Counted from the stretch's first letter, positions 26,548 to 35,928 are shown. The stretch: DNA of 64,000 bases from Paenibacillus sp. 1781tsa1 (GCF_024159265.1 NZ_JAMYWY010000001.1:4278001-4342000), one strand, 5' to 3'. The notes: generated by a model not told the origin, from the letters alone. Numbers and translations are program-made.

Positions 26548-27114
26548 TTAGACACCAACAACCTGTAACATTTCATCTATGTATGCCTTGGCTTCTTTCC
26601 ATGAGGACATTACCGGAAAGTTGTATCGCTCACGCTCCTGTATATTCCACGGATGCGGGATACAGATAACCTTTTTGCCATCCTCATGCGCGGGAATCAG
26701 ATTGTGTGCTCCATCATCAATGAGCAGATCGAATCCGAGCAAGTTTTTTCGTTTGCATGTAATAAACTGTTCAGCGGTTATAAAAGGCATGTGCTGTTGA
26801 AGCCAGTTCCACTTCTCAACGACTGTTTTTGGTTCTGCTGCCGTCACGACAATGACATCATAAGCATCGTTCAGCTTTCGCATCTCATCTACAACATACT
26901 CGTCATATAATTCCAATTCCTCGAACAGACCCGGCCGACCATAAAATACATCATGCGTGCTCTCTGGATGACGCAAATGGGATGTATCCCAATGAATCAT
27001 ATCCTCATACCGCAACGGATGGGTCGGGAAGTTGAGGTTGTTGTGATATATGGCCCGCTTGACCAGATGACATATCGTGTCATCCATATCTACAGCAATA
27101 ATAGGTTTCTTCAT
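26548..27114 (-). CDS. 5'(3')-deoxyribonucleotidase-like HAD phosphatase
   Basis: The 188-residue protein has HAD motif I IIAVDMDDTICH (two aspartates), motif II VIVVTAAEP and motif IV LLIDDGAHN, matching the NT5C-type 5'(3')-deoxyribonucleotidase family (also related to YorS/YqfW proteins of Bacillus). It probably dephosphorylates nucleoside monophosphates. ATG 27114 follows GGGAGGGATAACC; the longer form from 27192 lacks a ribosome site. It ends 13 bases after the AraC gene ends on the other strand. Confidence 0.85.
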   Translation of the reverse strand: MKKPIIAVDMDDTICHLVKRAIYHNNLNFPTHPLRYEDMIHWDTSHLRHPESTHDVFYGRPGLFEELELYDEYVVDEMRKLNDAYDVIVVTAAEPKTVVEKWNWLQQHMPFITAEQFITCKRKNLLGFDLLIDDGAHNLIPAHEDGKKVICIPHPWNIQERERYNFPVMSSWKEAKAYIDEMLQVVGV

Positions 27115-27225
27115 GGTTATCCCTCCCCCAATACGATCACAGTATACCATCCAGTATGTTATGAAGTCATCCTTTTTACCTTGAAGTGCCATTAGCGTTG
27201 ATGAAAATCCTGCGAGATGATATTT

Positions 27226-27270
27226 AAAAAGGCACCCCGATGACGTAACACTAGCTACGCTTTGGGTGCC
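27226..27270 (-). terminator. Rho-independent terminator of the bgl operon
   Basis: On the minus strand GGCACCC and GGGTGCC (27270-27231) form a stem followed by TTTTT, 14 bases after the 6-phospho-beta-glucosidase stop. Confidence 0.8.
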
Positions 27271-27283
27271 TATTCAGATTAAT

Positions 27284-28747
27284 CTATTCCAAGTTTTCGC
27301 CATTGGAGGCAATGACTTTTTGATACCAGCCAAAGCTCTTTTTCTTATACCGATTCAATGTGCCTTGTCCGTTGTCGTCCTGATCCACGTAGATCACGCC
27401 ATAACGCTTGGACATTTCCGAAGTGGATGCACTGATGATATCAATCGCTCCCCAGTTGGTATATCCCATCAGGTCCACACCATCCATAACGGCTTCTTTC
27501 ATTTGTGTAATATGTTTTCTCAGATAATCAATCCGGTAATCATCGTTGATGGAACCATCTGCATCTACCGTATCTTTCGCTCCAAGTCCATTCTCCACCA
27601 CAAACAATGGCAATTGGTAACGATCATACAGTTCTTTCAATGCAACGCGCAAACCAATCGGATCAAGCTGCCAGCCCCACTCCGTACGCTCCAGATTCGG
27701 GTTCTTAATCGTGCTGTACAGGTTACCACCCGTCACTCCATATTCCTCTGGGTTCACTGCGGACACCAAGGATGTGTAGTAACTGAATGAGATGAAATCA
27801 ACCGTATGCTCACGCAGGATCTGCTCGTCCCCCGGTTCCATGGCAATGGTAATTTCGTTCTCTGCCCAGTACCGAGCCATGAATGTTGGGTAACTACCAC
27901 GAACTTGTACATCCGTATGCAGCAGGTTCAGCTGGTTATCGATCTGTGCTTGCAGCACATCCTCTGGCTTCGACGTCGCCGGATAGTGAATCATGCGTGC
28001 AAGCATACATCCGATCTGGAAGTTCGGGTTAATCTGACGTGCTTTTTCCGTTACCAGGCTGCTGGCTACAAATTGATGATGAAGGGCCTGATAGGAAGCC
28101 TGCATCGTGTTCTCCACCCGGTCTTCAATAATACCGCCACCAGTAAACGGTTCAATAATGGTTGTGTTAATCTCATTAAACGTCAACCAGTATTTGACCT
28201 TGTCCTTGTACCGGGTCATCACAGTTTCGGCATATCTCACAAAATGTCCAATCACTTCGCGGCCTGCCCAGCCGTTATATTTCAGTACAAGCGCCATAGG
28301 CATCTCATAGTGTGAGAGTGTTACGAGAGGTTCGATATCGTATTTACGAAGTTCATCGAACACTTCGTCATAGAAGCGCAGTCCCTCTTCATTCGGCTCG
28401 TCATCATAACCATTCGGGAAAATGCGCGGCCAGTTGATGGACAGACGGAATGTCTTGAAACCCAGCTCGGCGAAGAGCGCAATATCCTCTTTGAAACGGT
28501 GGTAGAAGTCAATCCCGTAACGCTTCGGATAACCTTCTGCACTGTGATGTGCCATGGCTTTCTCAACCGTTGCACTCGTAACATGCATCAGTTCTCTAAG
28601 GTTGGTGTAGTCCTTTTTCTCAAAATAAGGAACCATGTCGGCTGTCGACCAACCTTTACCGCCAGCGTCGAATCCACCCTCAGCCTGATTGGCGGCAATA
28701 GCGCCGCCCCATAGAAACCCTTCCGGAAACCCTTGTCGATGAATCAT
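27284..28747 (-). CDS. bglH: 6-phospho-beta-glucosidase, GH1
   Basis: The 487-residue GH1 enzyme has FLWGGAIAANQAEGG at the N-terminus, the acid/base glutamate in TFNEINT and the nucleophile in FVVENGLG. The C-terminal KKKSFGWYQKVIASNGE motif is typical of members that hydrolyse 6-phospho-beta-glucosides. It lies 49 bases downstream of the beta-glucoside PTS gene and would split the phosphorylated sugar delivered by it. Control is by the upstream antiterminator switch and probably carbon catabolite repression. Confidence 0.93.
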   Translation of the reverse strand: MIHRQGFPEGFLWGGAIAANQAEGGFDAGGKGWSTADMVPYFEKKDYTNLRELMHVTSATVEKAMAHHSAEGYPKRYGIDFYHRFKEDIALFAELGFKTFRLSINWPRIFPNGYDDEPNEEGLRFYDEVFDELRKYDIEPLVTLSHYEMPMALVLKYNGWAGREVIGHFVRYAETVMTRYKDKVKYWLTFNEINTTIIEPFTGGGIIEDRVENTMQASYQALHHQFVASSLVTEKARQINPNFQIGCMLARMIHYPATSKPEDVLQAQIDNQLNLLHTDVQVRGSYPTFMARYWAENEITIAMEPGDEQILREHTVDFISFSYYTSLVSAVNPEEYGVTGGNLYSTIKNPNLERTEWGWQLDPIGLRVALKELYDRYQLPLFVVENGLGAKDTVDADGSINDDYRIDYLRKHITQMKEAVMDGVDLMGYTNWGAIDIISASTSEMSKRYGVIYVDQDDNGQGTLNRYKKKSFGWYQKVIASNGENLE

Positions 28748-28796
28748 CCGTATCTCTCCTTCTTTTCTTGAATTTGTCTATTAGTCCTAAGACAGT

Positions 28797-30716
28797 TTAG
28801 ATTTCAGCTTTCAAGACGTCTTCACCCATCGTGATTTGGCCCAATTTTACAGGTAGAACCTGCTTGTAATCAGCCGTATTGGTAACAACCATAGCCGTTG
28901 TAATATCGTATTCTTTTGCAATCTCGGCCAGTTCAAATGTAAGTAACTTGTCTCCAGCCTGTACACGTGCTCCTGTAGCAACATGTGCATCGAAATACTG
29001 TCCACGCAGCTTCACCGTGTTAATTCCAACATGAATCAGCAATTCCATTCCGTTATCACTGCGGACAACGATCGCATGTTTCGTTTTGAACACATTCATG
29101 ATCGTACCCGTCACTGGAGATACCAATTCACCCACCGTAGGAACAAATGCCACACCTTTACCCATCAATTCATCACCGAATGTTGGATCATTGACTTCTT
29201 TGAGTGGGATGGATTTACCTGTCATCGGTGCAACGGCTACCGCATTACTCGTTGGTGTTGGAGCGCCCATGTCGTCCACGTTCACGCTTGCAGCATCGCT
29301 TGAAGGTGCTGTCGCTGCCGCAGAAGAAGCGCCTGGTGAGAATTGAGCCAATGCCTCAGCGTCCCCTTCTTCTTCCTTAATACCGAATATCGTAGACATA
29401 ATTGTACCTACAACAAATGCAAGAATCATACCGCCAAAGGAATACCAGAACGTTTGACCGATCAGGGAAGGAAGTCCTGGGAGACCACCGTTACCTGCAA
29501 GCACATACGCTTTTGCGCCAAAAGCAAGGGCGAAGCCGCCACCGACTGCGCTACCAATCATCGCTGCGGCAAATGGTTTTTTATACTTCATGTTAACCCC
29601 GTACATAGCCGGCTCCGTTACACCCATGAGTGCTGTGAAGCTCGTTGACAATGCCACGGTTTTGAGTTTTTTATCTTTTGCCCGGAAGAATACGCCGAGA
29701 GTTGCACCAGCCTGACCCATGTTGGAGATAAAGGTCAATGGCAAGAATTTGTCAAATCCCAGTGTAGCGATATTACTCAGGATGATCGGCACAAGTGCAT
29801 AGTGCATTCCTGTCATAATAATAAGCGCCATCGCGCCGCCCAGAACAATACCTGCAATCAATCCGCCTTCATTCAGCAGCCAGTTGATACCGCCAGACAA
29901 TCCGCTACCTACAAATGTACCCAATGGACCGATCGCAATTAGCGTTACCGGAACCATGACAAGCAAAGTAATTAATGGTACAAGCAGCAGCTTGAGTGCA
30001 GCAGGAATAACGCGGTCAACCCACTTCTCAACATAGGACATCAACCATACAGCGAGTAAAATTGGAATAACCGATGAAGCATAACTTACAGCCGTAACCG
30101 GAATTCCCAAGAATCCAACCGATTCACCGCTAGATAGCAATGCTGTCATATCCGGATACATCAGTGCCGTACCTAGTGCAATCGCAACAAACGGGTTACT
30201 GCCGAATTTACGAGCAGCGCTGACTGCGATCAGTAAAGGCAAGTAATGGAACACTCCGTCACCGATAGCCGAAAGAATACGGTACGTATCCGTTCCAGCA
30301 GACATCCAACCTAAGGATACGAACAAAGCGAGTAATCCTTTGAGCATACCTGCAGCTGTAATCGCTGGGAGCATCGGAGCAAAGACACCTGCGATTGTTT
30401 CAAAAATTTTCAGCACGACATTTTGTTTTTTATCCGACTTTGGCTCTTTATTTTCTGTAGTTTGCTGGATTGCCGGATTTTCCTTCACCATAGCGTCGAA
30501 TACTTTCGACACGTCATTACCGATAATGACCTGGAATTGATCGCCTGAAATATTCGTTCCCATGACCTTATCCAGTTTTTTGAGTGAGCCGTTATCAACT
30601 TTATCGTTGTCTTTCAAATCAAAGCGCAGTCGAGTAACGCAGTGATACACTGAATTGATATTTTTAGTTCCCCCAACGGCTTTGATGATTTCCTGCGCCG
30701 TTTCCTGATGTTTCAT
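28797..30716 (-). CDS. bglP: beta-glucoside-specific PTS enzyme II, EIIBCA
   Basis: The 639-residue fused permease carries domains in the order EIIB (phosphorylated Cys26 in VYHCVTRLRF), EIIC with about ten membrane helices (residues about 105-450), a Ala/Ser/Pro-rich linker, and EIIA (active histidine in ELLIHVGINTV). It imports and phosphorylates beta-glucosides such as salicin, arbutin or cellobiose. ATG 30716 follows GAGGAGG. Expression should depend on the RAT/terminator in the leader just upstream, read by the LicT protein of the preceding gene. Confidence 0.94.
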   Translation of the reverse strand: MKHQETAQEIIKAVGGTKNINSVYHCVTRLRFDLKDNDKVDNGSLKKLDKVMGTNISGDQFQVIIGNDVSKVFDAMVKENPAIQQTTENKEPKSDKKQNVVLKIFETIAGVFAPMLPAITAAGMLKGLLALFVSLGWMSAGTDTYRILSAIGDGVFHYLPLLIAVSAARKFGSNPFVAIALGTALMYPDMTALLSSGESVGFLGIPVTAVSYASSVIPILLAVWLMSYVEKWVDRVIPAALKLLLVPLITLLVMVPVTLIAIGPLGTFVGSGLSGGINWLLNEGGLIAGIVLGGAMALIIMTGMHYALVPIILSNIATLGFDKFLPLTFISNMGQAGATLGVFFRAKDKKLKTVALSTSFTALMGVTEPAMYGVNMKYKKPFAAAMIGSAVGGGFALAFGAKAYVLAGNGGLPGLPSLIGQTFWYSFGGMILAFVVGTIMSTIFGIKEEEGDAEALAQFSPGASSAAATAPSSDAASVNVDDMGAPTPTSNAVAVAPMTGKSIPLKEVNDPTFGDELMGKGVAFVPTVGELVSPVTGTIMNVFKTKHAIVVRSDNGMELLIHVGINTVKLRGQYFDAHVATGARVQAGDKLLTFELAEIAKEYDITTAMVVTNTADYKQVLPVKLGQITMGEDVLKAEI

Positions 30717-30741
30717 GATGTTTTCCTCCTCATTTTTCCAA

Positions 30742-30798
30742 TAAAAAATACCCGAATGAATATAGCGCAAAAATGTGGCGCCATCTCATTCGGGTATT
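30742..30798 (-). terminator. leader terminator before bglP
   Basis: On the minus strand AATACCCGAATGA (from 30798) and TCATTCGGGTATT (to 30747) form a perfect 13-bp stem followed by TTTTTTATT. Its ascending arm overlaps the RAT element at 30792-30822, so LicT binding would prevent termination and switch on bglP and the glucosidase gene. Confidence 0.88.
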
Positions 30799-30822
30799 GC
30801 CTGATTGAACAGTAACAAGCCC
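30792..30822 (-). promoter_or_regulatory. RAT (ribonucleic antiterminator) element before bglP
   Basis: The minus-strand segment contains GGCTTGTTACTG and CAGGCAATACC, matching the consensus of BglG/LicT-bound RAT hairpins (GGATTGTTACTG...GCAGGCAAAACC). It overlaps the first arm of the terminator stem. Confidence 0.85.
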
Positions 30823-30862
30823 ATAGGATATCCAGTTGTAATTTCATACTGTTGCGTGAACA

Positions 30863-31705
30863 TTATACGTCCCGCTTGGTTTTCATCAGACGTTCCAGAT
30901 GGAGCGTTAGATATAACTGCTCCGAGTGAGTCATGTCATACTGATAGTTCTTATGGATAAAAGTCTCGATCTTACCAATACATTTGAATGTCTCCGGATA
31001 GTTTTTCCGAACCACTTCATATAAATACTCCTCGGCATCATCATGTGAAGAATGGGTAATGACACGCTGACAGAAATATTTCAAATGGGTGATGAAGCGG
31101 AAATAATTGACGCTATCTTCATCCAATTCGACGTTGAAGTGATATTTGATGATATTCATAATCTCCTGCAATAGCTGCATGAGATGAGTGACATCGTTCA
31201 TGGAATCATTCACTTCCGCATTGATGAAATGTAGTGCAATATTACAGATTTCATCTTTGGGGAACTCAATATCCAATCTTTCCTTCAGCAAGGTCAGTGC
31301 TTCTCTGGCCACATCATACTCCGCCTTATAGAAGTGCTGAACTTCCCAAGAAAGTGGATTGCGAGTAATCATTCCTTTTTCCAAGCGTTGAACAGCAAAG
31401 TGAATGTGATCCGACAGCGAGACATAGATCCCGTCACTGATGGTTTTGTTCAATTGTGTTCGTGCGAGTGTCACAATATCATCTGTTGCCTGCAGAATCT
31501 CAATAGGCACTTCAGCTACGATGGATTTAAATTTCTCATAGATCGATGTATCCTGAAGACGGAATACCTTCTCAATCCGCTCTTCATCAATCTCATCGCC
31601 TGCTTTGAACTTGAATCCGATACCCCGGCCGAGGATCAGTAGTTCCTGATTTTTGTCATCCACGGTACTGACAATATTGTTATTAAATATCTGTTTAATA
31701 ATCAT
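30863..31705 (-). CDS. licT: transcriptional antiterminator, BglG/LicT family
   Basis: The 280-residue protein has the RNA-binding CAT domain (MIIKQIFNNNIVSTVDD, ELLILGRGIGFK) followed by two PRD domains (about 65-170 and 175-280), each with conserved histidines such as DHIHFAVQR, IALHFINAE and LTLHLERL that are phosphorylation targets of HPr and EII-Bgl. It binds RAT hairpins in its own leader and before bglP. ATG 31705 is behind AGGTGGG. It is the first gene of the bgl operon and is itself under a RAT switch, giving positive feedback. Confidence 0.93.
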   Translation of the reverse strand: MIIKQIFNNNIVSTVDDKNQELLILGRGIGFKFKAGDEIDEERIEKVFRLQDTSIYEKFKSIVAEVPIEILQATDDIVTLARTQLNKTISDGIYVSLSDHIHFAVQRLEKGMITRNPLSWEVQHFYKAEYDVAREALTLLKERLDIEFPKDEICNIALHFINAEVNDSMNDVTHLMQLLQEIMNIIKYHFNVELDEDSVNYFRFITHLKYFCQRVITHSSHDDAEEYLYEVVRKNYPETFKCIGKIETFIHKNYQYDMTHSEQLYLTLHLERLMKTKRDV

Positions 31706-31735
31706 TATGGACCCACCTGGTTTTTTTTGAGGAAT

Positions 31736-31792
31736 AAAAAAGGGCAAAACCAAAACAGAAATAATAAAATCATTTCCATAGTGGTTTTGCCC
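31736..31792 (-). terminator. leader terminator before licT
   Basis: On the minus strand GGGCAAAACCA (31792-31782) and TGGTTTTGCCC (31752-31742) form a perfect 11-bp stem followed by TTTTTTATT. The rising arm overlaps the RAT at 31783-31812. Confidence 0.88.
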
Positions 31793-31812
31793 GCATTACC
31801 GGTAACAAGCCT
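31783..31812 (-). promoter_or_regulatory. RAT element before licT
   Basis: The minus-strand segment has GGCTTGTTACCGG followed by GCGGGCAAAACC, a close match to the LicT RAT consensus, and overlaps the leader terminator stem. Confidence 0.87.
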
Positions 31813-31819
31813 CGGATAT

Positions 31820-31848
31820 AATTTATCATAACCTGAAAACGGTGTCAA
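31820..31848 (-). promoter_or_regulatory. bgl operon promoter overlapped by a cre site
   Basis: On the minus strand TTGACA (31848-31843), a 17-base spacer and TAAATT (31825-31820) form a sigma-A-type promoter. The top-strand sequence TGAAAACGGTGTCA at 31834-31847 fits the Bacillus cre consensus TGWAANCGNTNWCA at every position and covers the -35 box, so CcpA should repress the operon when preferred sugars are present. Confidence 0.75.
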
Positions 31849-31966
31849 CAGGAAACCGATGTTTGAGTTTATATGGTTATGCAACATTTTACTTTTATGG
31901 TACATTGAATGATATGTGCGCACTGACATTTAATAATATGACCTAAACTTAACAGGAGGATTCATT

Positions 31967-32989
31967 TTGAAAAAAATCGTTTCTTTAACCGTATTCGTCG
32001 CTGCAATGTCATTATTGTTGTCTGCCCCACTCACCTTGGCCGCAAATTCCAATAACCTCTCGTTGATAGAGAATTACGAGTCTGCTGAGCATCTGGGTCG
32101 GAAGACACAAAAACTTTTAAGTGATGAACTAGTTAAACTTGTTGGGAAACAGAATATTCAATTCACCACAATAGACACATCATTTGATCCGTGGGTAATT
32201 AACGGAACTATAGATGGAACTGGATTCGCAGATTTCACACAAAGATACGATCCTGATACAAATCATGTCGCGTCCACCCTTATCATGTATGATACCGCTG
32301 ATCTCAATAAAGTCATGGATAATGCGCTACGCCTGAAGCTTGATGCCTTCTTAAAAACATTTGAGGATGAAGATATCTTCATTAAAAGTGGATTTTTGCG
32401 TTTCAAAGCCAATGATCAGGACCATGGACATTTACTCCAAAACTACTGGGTCATCTTTGGACCAAGTCAACAACTTTACATCGATGTGGACAAAGATAAT
32501 CAAATGTCGGCAATTCTGCAATATAAAATCGATGATTCCTATGCCTGGATGACAAACATAGCACGAAATTCACTCAAAACACTTGGAATACCCTCAGTAA
32601 AAGCTTTTGATTACACCTTATTTACCGTAGAAGGAAAAGATATGTTATGGCAGTATAGGGATGACGACAATCTAAATTACGTACATATCGGCAGCAAGAC
32701 CGGAAAGGTATGGAAAGTCACCAACGAATTAGGTATCAACTGGAAAAATGATGCTGATTTCAAAAAGTCTTTTGCCAAGCCCAAGCTCAGCAAAAACAAA
32801 GCACTATCCATCGCTGTACCTACAGTCAGATCTATATTTGGTATTGAGCTAAAAGGTTATTCCGTTCGTATCCAAGAGAACGAGTACACCTTCACGAAAA
32901 AAGGAGCCGCAACGCTTATCGGTAAAATCAATACAAAAGGCGCATTTTATTCGTTTGAAGCCATTCCTTCAAAAGGGGTAAGAAACTAA
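31967..32989 (+). CDS. secreted protein of unknown function
   Basis: The 340-residue protein has a clear signal peptide (MKKIVSLTVFVAAMSLLLSA, cleavage after LTLAA or nearby). I do not recognise the mature part. It contains two segments that look like repeated small alpha/beta units (FVVEGKDMLWQYRDDDN-like strand pairs and a C-terminal KALSIAVPTVRSIFGIELKG), reminiscent of PepSY/YcdB-type exported domains. It starts at TTG 31967, seven bases after AGGAGGA. It stands alone between the bgl promoter and a stem-loop, with no functional clue from neighbours. Confidence 0.8.
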   Translation: MKKIVSLTVFVAAMSLLLSAPLTLAANSNNLSLIENYESAEHLGRKTQKLLSDELVKLVGKQNIQFTTIDTSFDPWVINGTIDGTGFADFTQRYDPDTNHVASTLIMYDTADLNKVMDNALRLKLDAFLKTFEDEDIFIKSGFLRFKANDQDHGHLLQNYWVIFGPSQQLYIDVDKDNQMSAILQYKIDDSYAWMTNIARNSLKTLGIPSVKAFDYTLFTVEGKDMLWQYRDDDNLNYVHIGSKTGKVWKVTNELGINWKNDADFKKSFAKPKLSKNKALSIAVPTVRSIFGIELKGYSVRIQENEYTFTKKGAATLIGKINTKGAFYSFEAIPSKGVRN

Positions 32990-33048
32990 CTTACATAATA
33001 AAAAAAACAGGTGGCTTGAAGCGCCGATTTAAAATTGCATAAGAAATA

Positions 33049-33098
33049 CTCCGCTTTATGACGACAGTAGATTTAATCTTGTCATCATAAAAGCGGAG
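33049..33098. repeat. long imperfect hairpin after the secreted-protein gene
   Basis: CTCCGCTTTATG-ACGACA (from 33049) pairs with TGTCATCATAAAAGCGGAG (to 33098) around a loop of about 13 bases. No T-run follows on the plus strand, so it is an imperfect terminator or an RNA-stabilising hairpin. Confidence 0.5.
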
Positions 33099-33137
33099 CC
33101 GGTATCATCAATCTACGCTTGACGTGCTTATTAGGCA

Positions 33138-33155
33138 GCCCTTCTTTCGAAGGGC
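33138..33155. terminator. short hairpin between converging genes
   Basis: GCCCTTC-TTTC-GAAGGGC forms a 7-bp stem with a 4-base loop, followed on the plus strand by CTTTC, between the end of the plus-strand secreted-protein gene and the minus-strand phosphoesterase gene. It may serve as a weak terminator. Confidence 0.45.
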
Positions 33156-33161
33156 CTTTCA

Positions 33162-34265
33162 TCATTGCTGGAACGTCACATTAATCTGTACAATCTCCGA
33201 ACGACTACTTGTACGAATTGGAGGTCCCCAGAAGCCAAATCCGGAGGTTACGATGGAATGCATGGAACCCTTTTGCAGATAGCCCCAATCATTCTCGTAA
33301 ATAGCCTGTGTGATGAACTGAGCAGGTGCAATCTGACCACGATGGGTATGACCGGATACGACCAGATCTACATTGTTTTGCTCCGCAATATCCAGATCAT
33401 ACGGCTGGTGATCCATCATAAGTACCGGTTGGTTCAAGTCAGTACCTTGCATTAACGTAGCTACTTCTGCGCGATCCTTCTCTGTGCGGTCTTTCCGTCC
33501 AATGAGGGTGATCTTATCCTCTAGGACAATCTTGTCATCGTACAAAACTTGCATGTTGCTCTTCTCCAGCGCAGCAATCAGATCTTCAATCGGACCATCG
33601 AACTTATCGTGATTCCCAAGAGAAGCATAGACACCGTATGGAGCCTGAATGTCACTGATAATATCCGCGATTCCGCTATTAAGATACATATCCAGATTGT
33701 CATCAATAATATCTCCAGGATACAGCACCAGATCCGGCTTCAGTGCATTGATCTCCTCCACCATGCGTTTGGCATGTGCGGGGCCAGACAGAAGTCCGAA
33801 GTGCATATCGGCAGCCATGACAATGTTGAGCTTGTCTACACCTTCTACTTTTTTATCAATCTGGATATTATATGTTCTCACTACAGGGCTGTAGGCGTTG
33901 AAAATTCCGTAACCCATTGTAGACACTAACAGCACCAGCGTAACGACTCCCGCCCATTTCTGTGTGTGATGTCTTGGAATACGGGTTAATCTCAGCAGCC
34001 ACATCGTCAGGTGAACGACGGGCAGGATCAGCAATAACAACGAGAAGATTGCCAGCCAGTAAGAACCGATGATACCGAGGAACGAAATGCTTCCAAATAA
34101 TCGTGCCAGAATGAAGGAAACGGCAAGGAATACAAGCGCTATAATATAAAACCATCGAAATCTGGCGGACACGACTGGTTTCATCCAACTCCAACCGCTC
34201 CAGCCTATGTAGAACACTAATAAACCGTATATCACCAAAAACAATATACCCACTAATACAAACAT
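33162..34265 (-). CDS. membrane metallophosphoesterase
   Basis: The 367-residue protein has four or so N-terminal membrane helices (to about residue 130) and a calcineurin-like phosphoesterase domain with AADMHFG, YPGDIIDD, LGNHDKF and SGHTHRGQ metal-binding motifs. It resembles YaeI/YkuE-like proteins that are placed in the envelope; YaeI of E. coli is a UDP-diacylglucosamine-type or lipid phosphodiesterase relative, but the substrate is unknown here. The start at ATG 34265 is behind GGAGG; a GTG at 34283 is less likely. It is monocistronic. Confidence 0.88.
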   Translation of the reverse strand: MFVLVGILFLVIYGLLVFYIGWSGWSWMKPVVSARFRWFYIIALVFLAVSFILARLFGSISFLGIIGSYWLAIFSLLLLILPVVHLTMWLLRLTRIPRHHTQKWAGVVTLVLLVSTMGYGIFNAYSPVVRTYNIQIDKKVEGVDKLNIVMAADMHFGLLSGPAHAKRMVEEINALKPDLVLYPGDIIDDNLDMYLNSGIADIISDIQAPYGVYASLGNHDKFDGPIEDLIAALEKSNMQVLYDDKIVLEDKITLIGRKDRTEKDRAEVATLMQGTDLNQPVLMMDHQPYDLDIAEQNNVDLVVSGHTHRGQIAPAQFITQAIYENDWGYLQKGSMHSIVTSGFGFWGPPIRTSSRSEIVQINVTFQQ

Positions 34266-34434
34266 GCCCGGTCTAACCTCCACGTCAATAAGTTGTATGC
34301 TGAATTTTTATTACGGATGTAGTTCCGTCTGAACAAGTATAACGTAGTTGAAGGGTCAGATCATCTGTTTACCAAACCCAGATTCGTACATTTTATTACA
34401 ATTTGATGATATTCAAATTCGAACCATAAACGAG

Positions 34435-34491
34435 AAAAAGCACCCTTGCAGGTACCATGAAGTTGAATTCATGAATGACTGCAAGAATGCT
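34435..34491 (-). terminator. terminator after the 6-phosphogluconate dehydrogenase gene
   Basis: On the minus strand AGCATTCTTGCAG and CTGCAAGGGTGCT pair with two G-U positions and are followed by TTTTTCTCG, starting 19 bases after the gnd stop. The rest of the 34284-34509 gap shows no gene. Confidence 0.75.
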
Positions 34492-34509
34492 ATATATTCG
34501 AAACTGATA

Positions 34510-35928
34510 TTACTCGTTTGTATCCATCCATTGGAAGTGGAATGAACCTTCTTTGTCCACACGTTTGAATGTGTGAGCACCGAAGTAGTCACGTTGTGCT
34601 TGCAGCAAGTTTGCTGGCAAACGCTCTGTACGGTAGCTGTCGTAGTAAGAAAGAGCGCTGGAGAAGCCAGGTACCGGAATACCTTGTTTTACAGCAGCCG
34701 CTATAACTTCACGCCATGCACCTTGATAAGACTCAACGATGTTTTGGAAGTATGGATCAAGCAGCAGGTTTTTCAGTGCTGCGTCTTTGTCATATGCTTC
34801 TTTAATGTTTTGCAGGAATTGGGAACGGATGATACATCCGCCACGGAAGATCATGGCAATGTTTCCGTATTTCAGATCCCAGCCGTATTCATCGGAAGCT
34901 GCACGCATTTGTGCAAATCCTTGTGCATAGGATACGATTTTACTTGCAAACAGCGCTTTACGCACGTTCTCGATGAACGCTTTTTTGTCACCAGAGAATG
35001 CTTCAGTTGCTGGTCCATTCAGGATTTTGCTAGCTGCTACACGCTCGTCCTTCATGGCAGACAGGAAACGGGAGAATACGGATTCCGTAATCATGGACAA
35101 TGGTACGCCGAGATCCAGCGCGCTTTGGCTTGTCCATTTACCTGTTCCTTTTTGTCCAGCCGCGTCCAGAATCACGTCAACCATTGGTTTGCCTGTTTCT
35201 GGATCGTATTTGGAGAAGATATCTGCAGTGATTTCAATCAGGTAGCTGTCCAGCTCTCCTTGATTCCACTCGGTGAAGATCTCATGCAACTCTTCAACGG
35301 AAACGTTCAATACGGATTTGAGCAAGTGGTAAGCTTCACCAATCAACTGCATATCTCCGTACTCGATACCGTTATGCACCATTTTTACATAGTGTCCGGC
35401 ACCGTCTGGTCCGATGTATGTGCTGCATGCATCATCGCCCACTTTGGCGGAGATTGCTGTAAGGATCGGTTCTACCAACTGATAAGCACTTTCCTGACCG
35501 CCTGGCATGATTGCCGGGCCTTTCAGTGCGCCTTCTTCACCACCGGATACACCTGCTCCGATGAAGCGGAAGCCTTTTTCTTCCAGTTCTTTACTGCGAC
35601 GTTGTGTGTCAGGGAAGTAAGCATTACCTCCATCGATAATAATGTCGCCTTGATCCAGATGAGGAAGCAGTTGTTCGATCGTTGCATCTGTTGCTTTACC
35701 TGCTTGTACCATGATCAGAATTTTGCGCGGAGACTCCAGGGATTCCACGAATTCTTCAATTGTGAACGCACCTGTCAGGTTTTTACCTTCTGCTTCTTTC
35801 AGAAGATCATGGGTTTTCTCTGGGGAACGGTTAAATACCGATACCGAGAACCCTTTACTTTCAATATTCAAAGCCAGGTTTTTACCCATTACTGCCAATC
35901 CAATAACACCAATCTGCTGTTTACTCAT
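34510..35928 (-). CDS. gnd: 6-phosphogluconate dehydrogenase, decarboxylating
   Basis: The 472-residue enzyme begins IGVIGLAVMGKNLALNIESKG with the NADP-binding GxAxMG motif, has the substrate segment GVSGGEEGALKGPAIMPGG, KMVHNGIEYGDMQLI and the C-terminal AQRDYFGAHTF..R. It converts 6-phosphogluconate to ribulose 5-phosphate, CO2 and NADPH in the oxidative pentose phosphate pathway. ATG 35928 follows GGGAGGACATA. It lies after the transaldolase and zwf genes on the same strand. Most Bacilli keep zwf and gnd without an interposed transaldolase. Confidence 0.96.
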   Translation of the reverse strand: MSKQQIGVIGLAVMGKNLALNIESKGFSVSVFNRSPEKTHDLLKEAEGKNLTGAFTIEEFVESLESPRKILIMVQAGKATDATIEQLLPHLDQGDIIIDGGNAYFPDTQRRSKELEEKGFRFIGAGVSGGEEGALKGPAIMPGGQESAYQLVEPILTAISAKVGDDACSTYIGPDGAGHYVKMVHNGIEYGDMQLIGEAYHLLKSVLNVSVEELHEIFTEWNQGELDSYLIEITADIFSKYDPETGKPMVDVILDAAGQKGTGKWTSQSALDLGVPLSMITESVFSRFLSAMKDERVAASKILNGPATEAFSGDKKAFIENVRKALFASKIVSYAQGFAQMRAASDEYGWDLKYGNIAMIFRGGCIIRSQFLQNIKEAYDKDAALKNLLLDPYFQNIVESYQGAWREVIAAAVKQGIPVPGFSSALSYYDSYRTERLPANLLQAQRDYFGAHTFKRVDKEGSFHFQWMDTNE

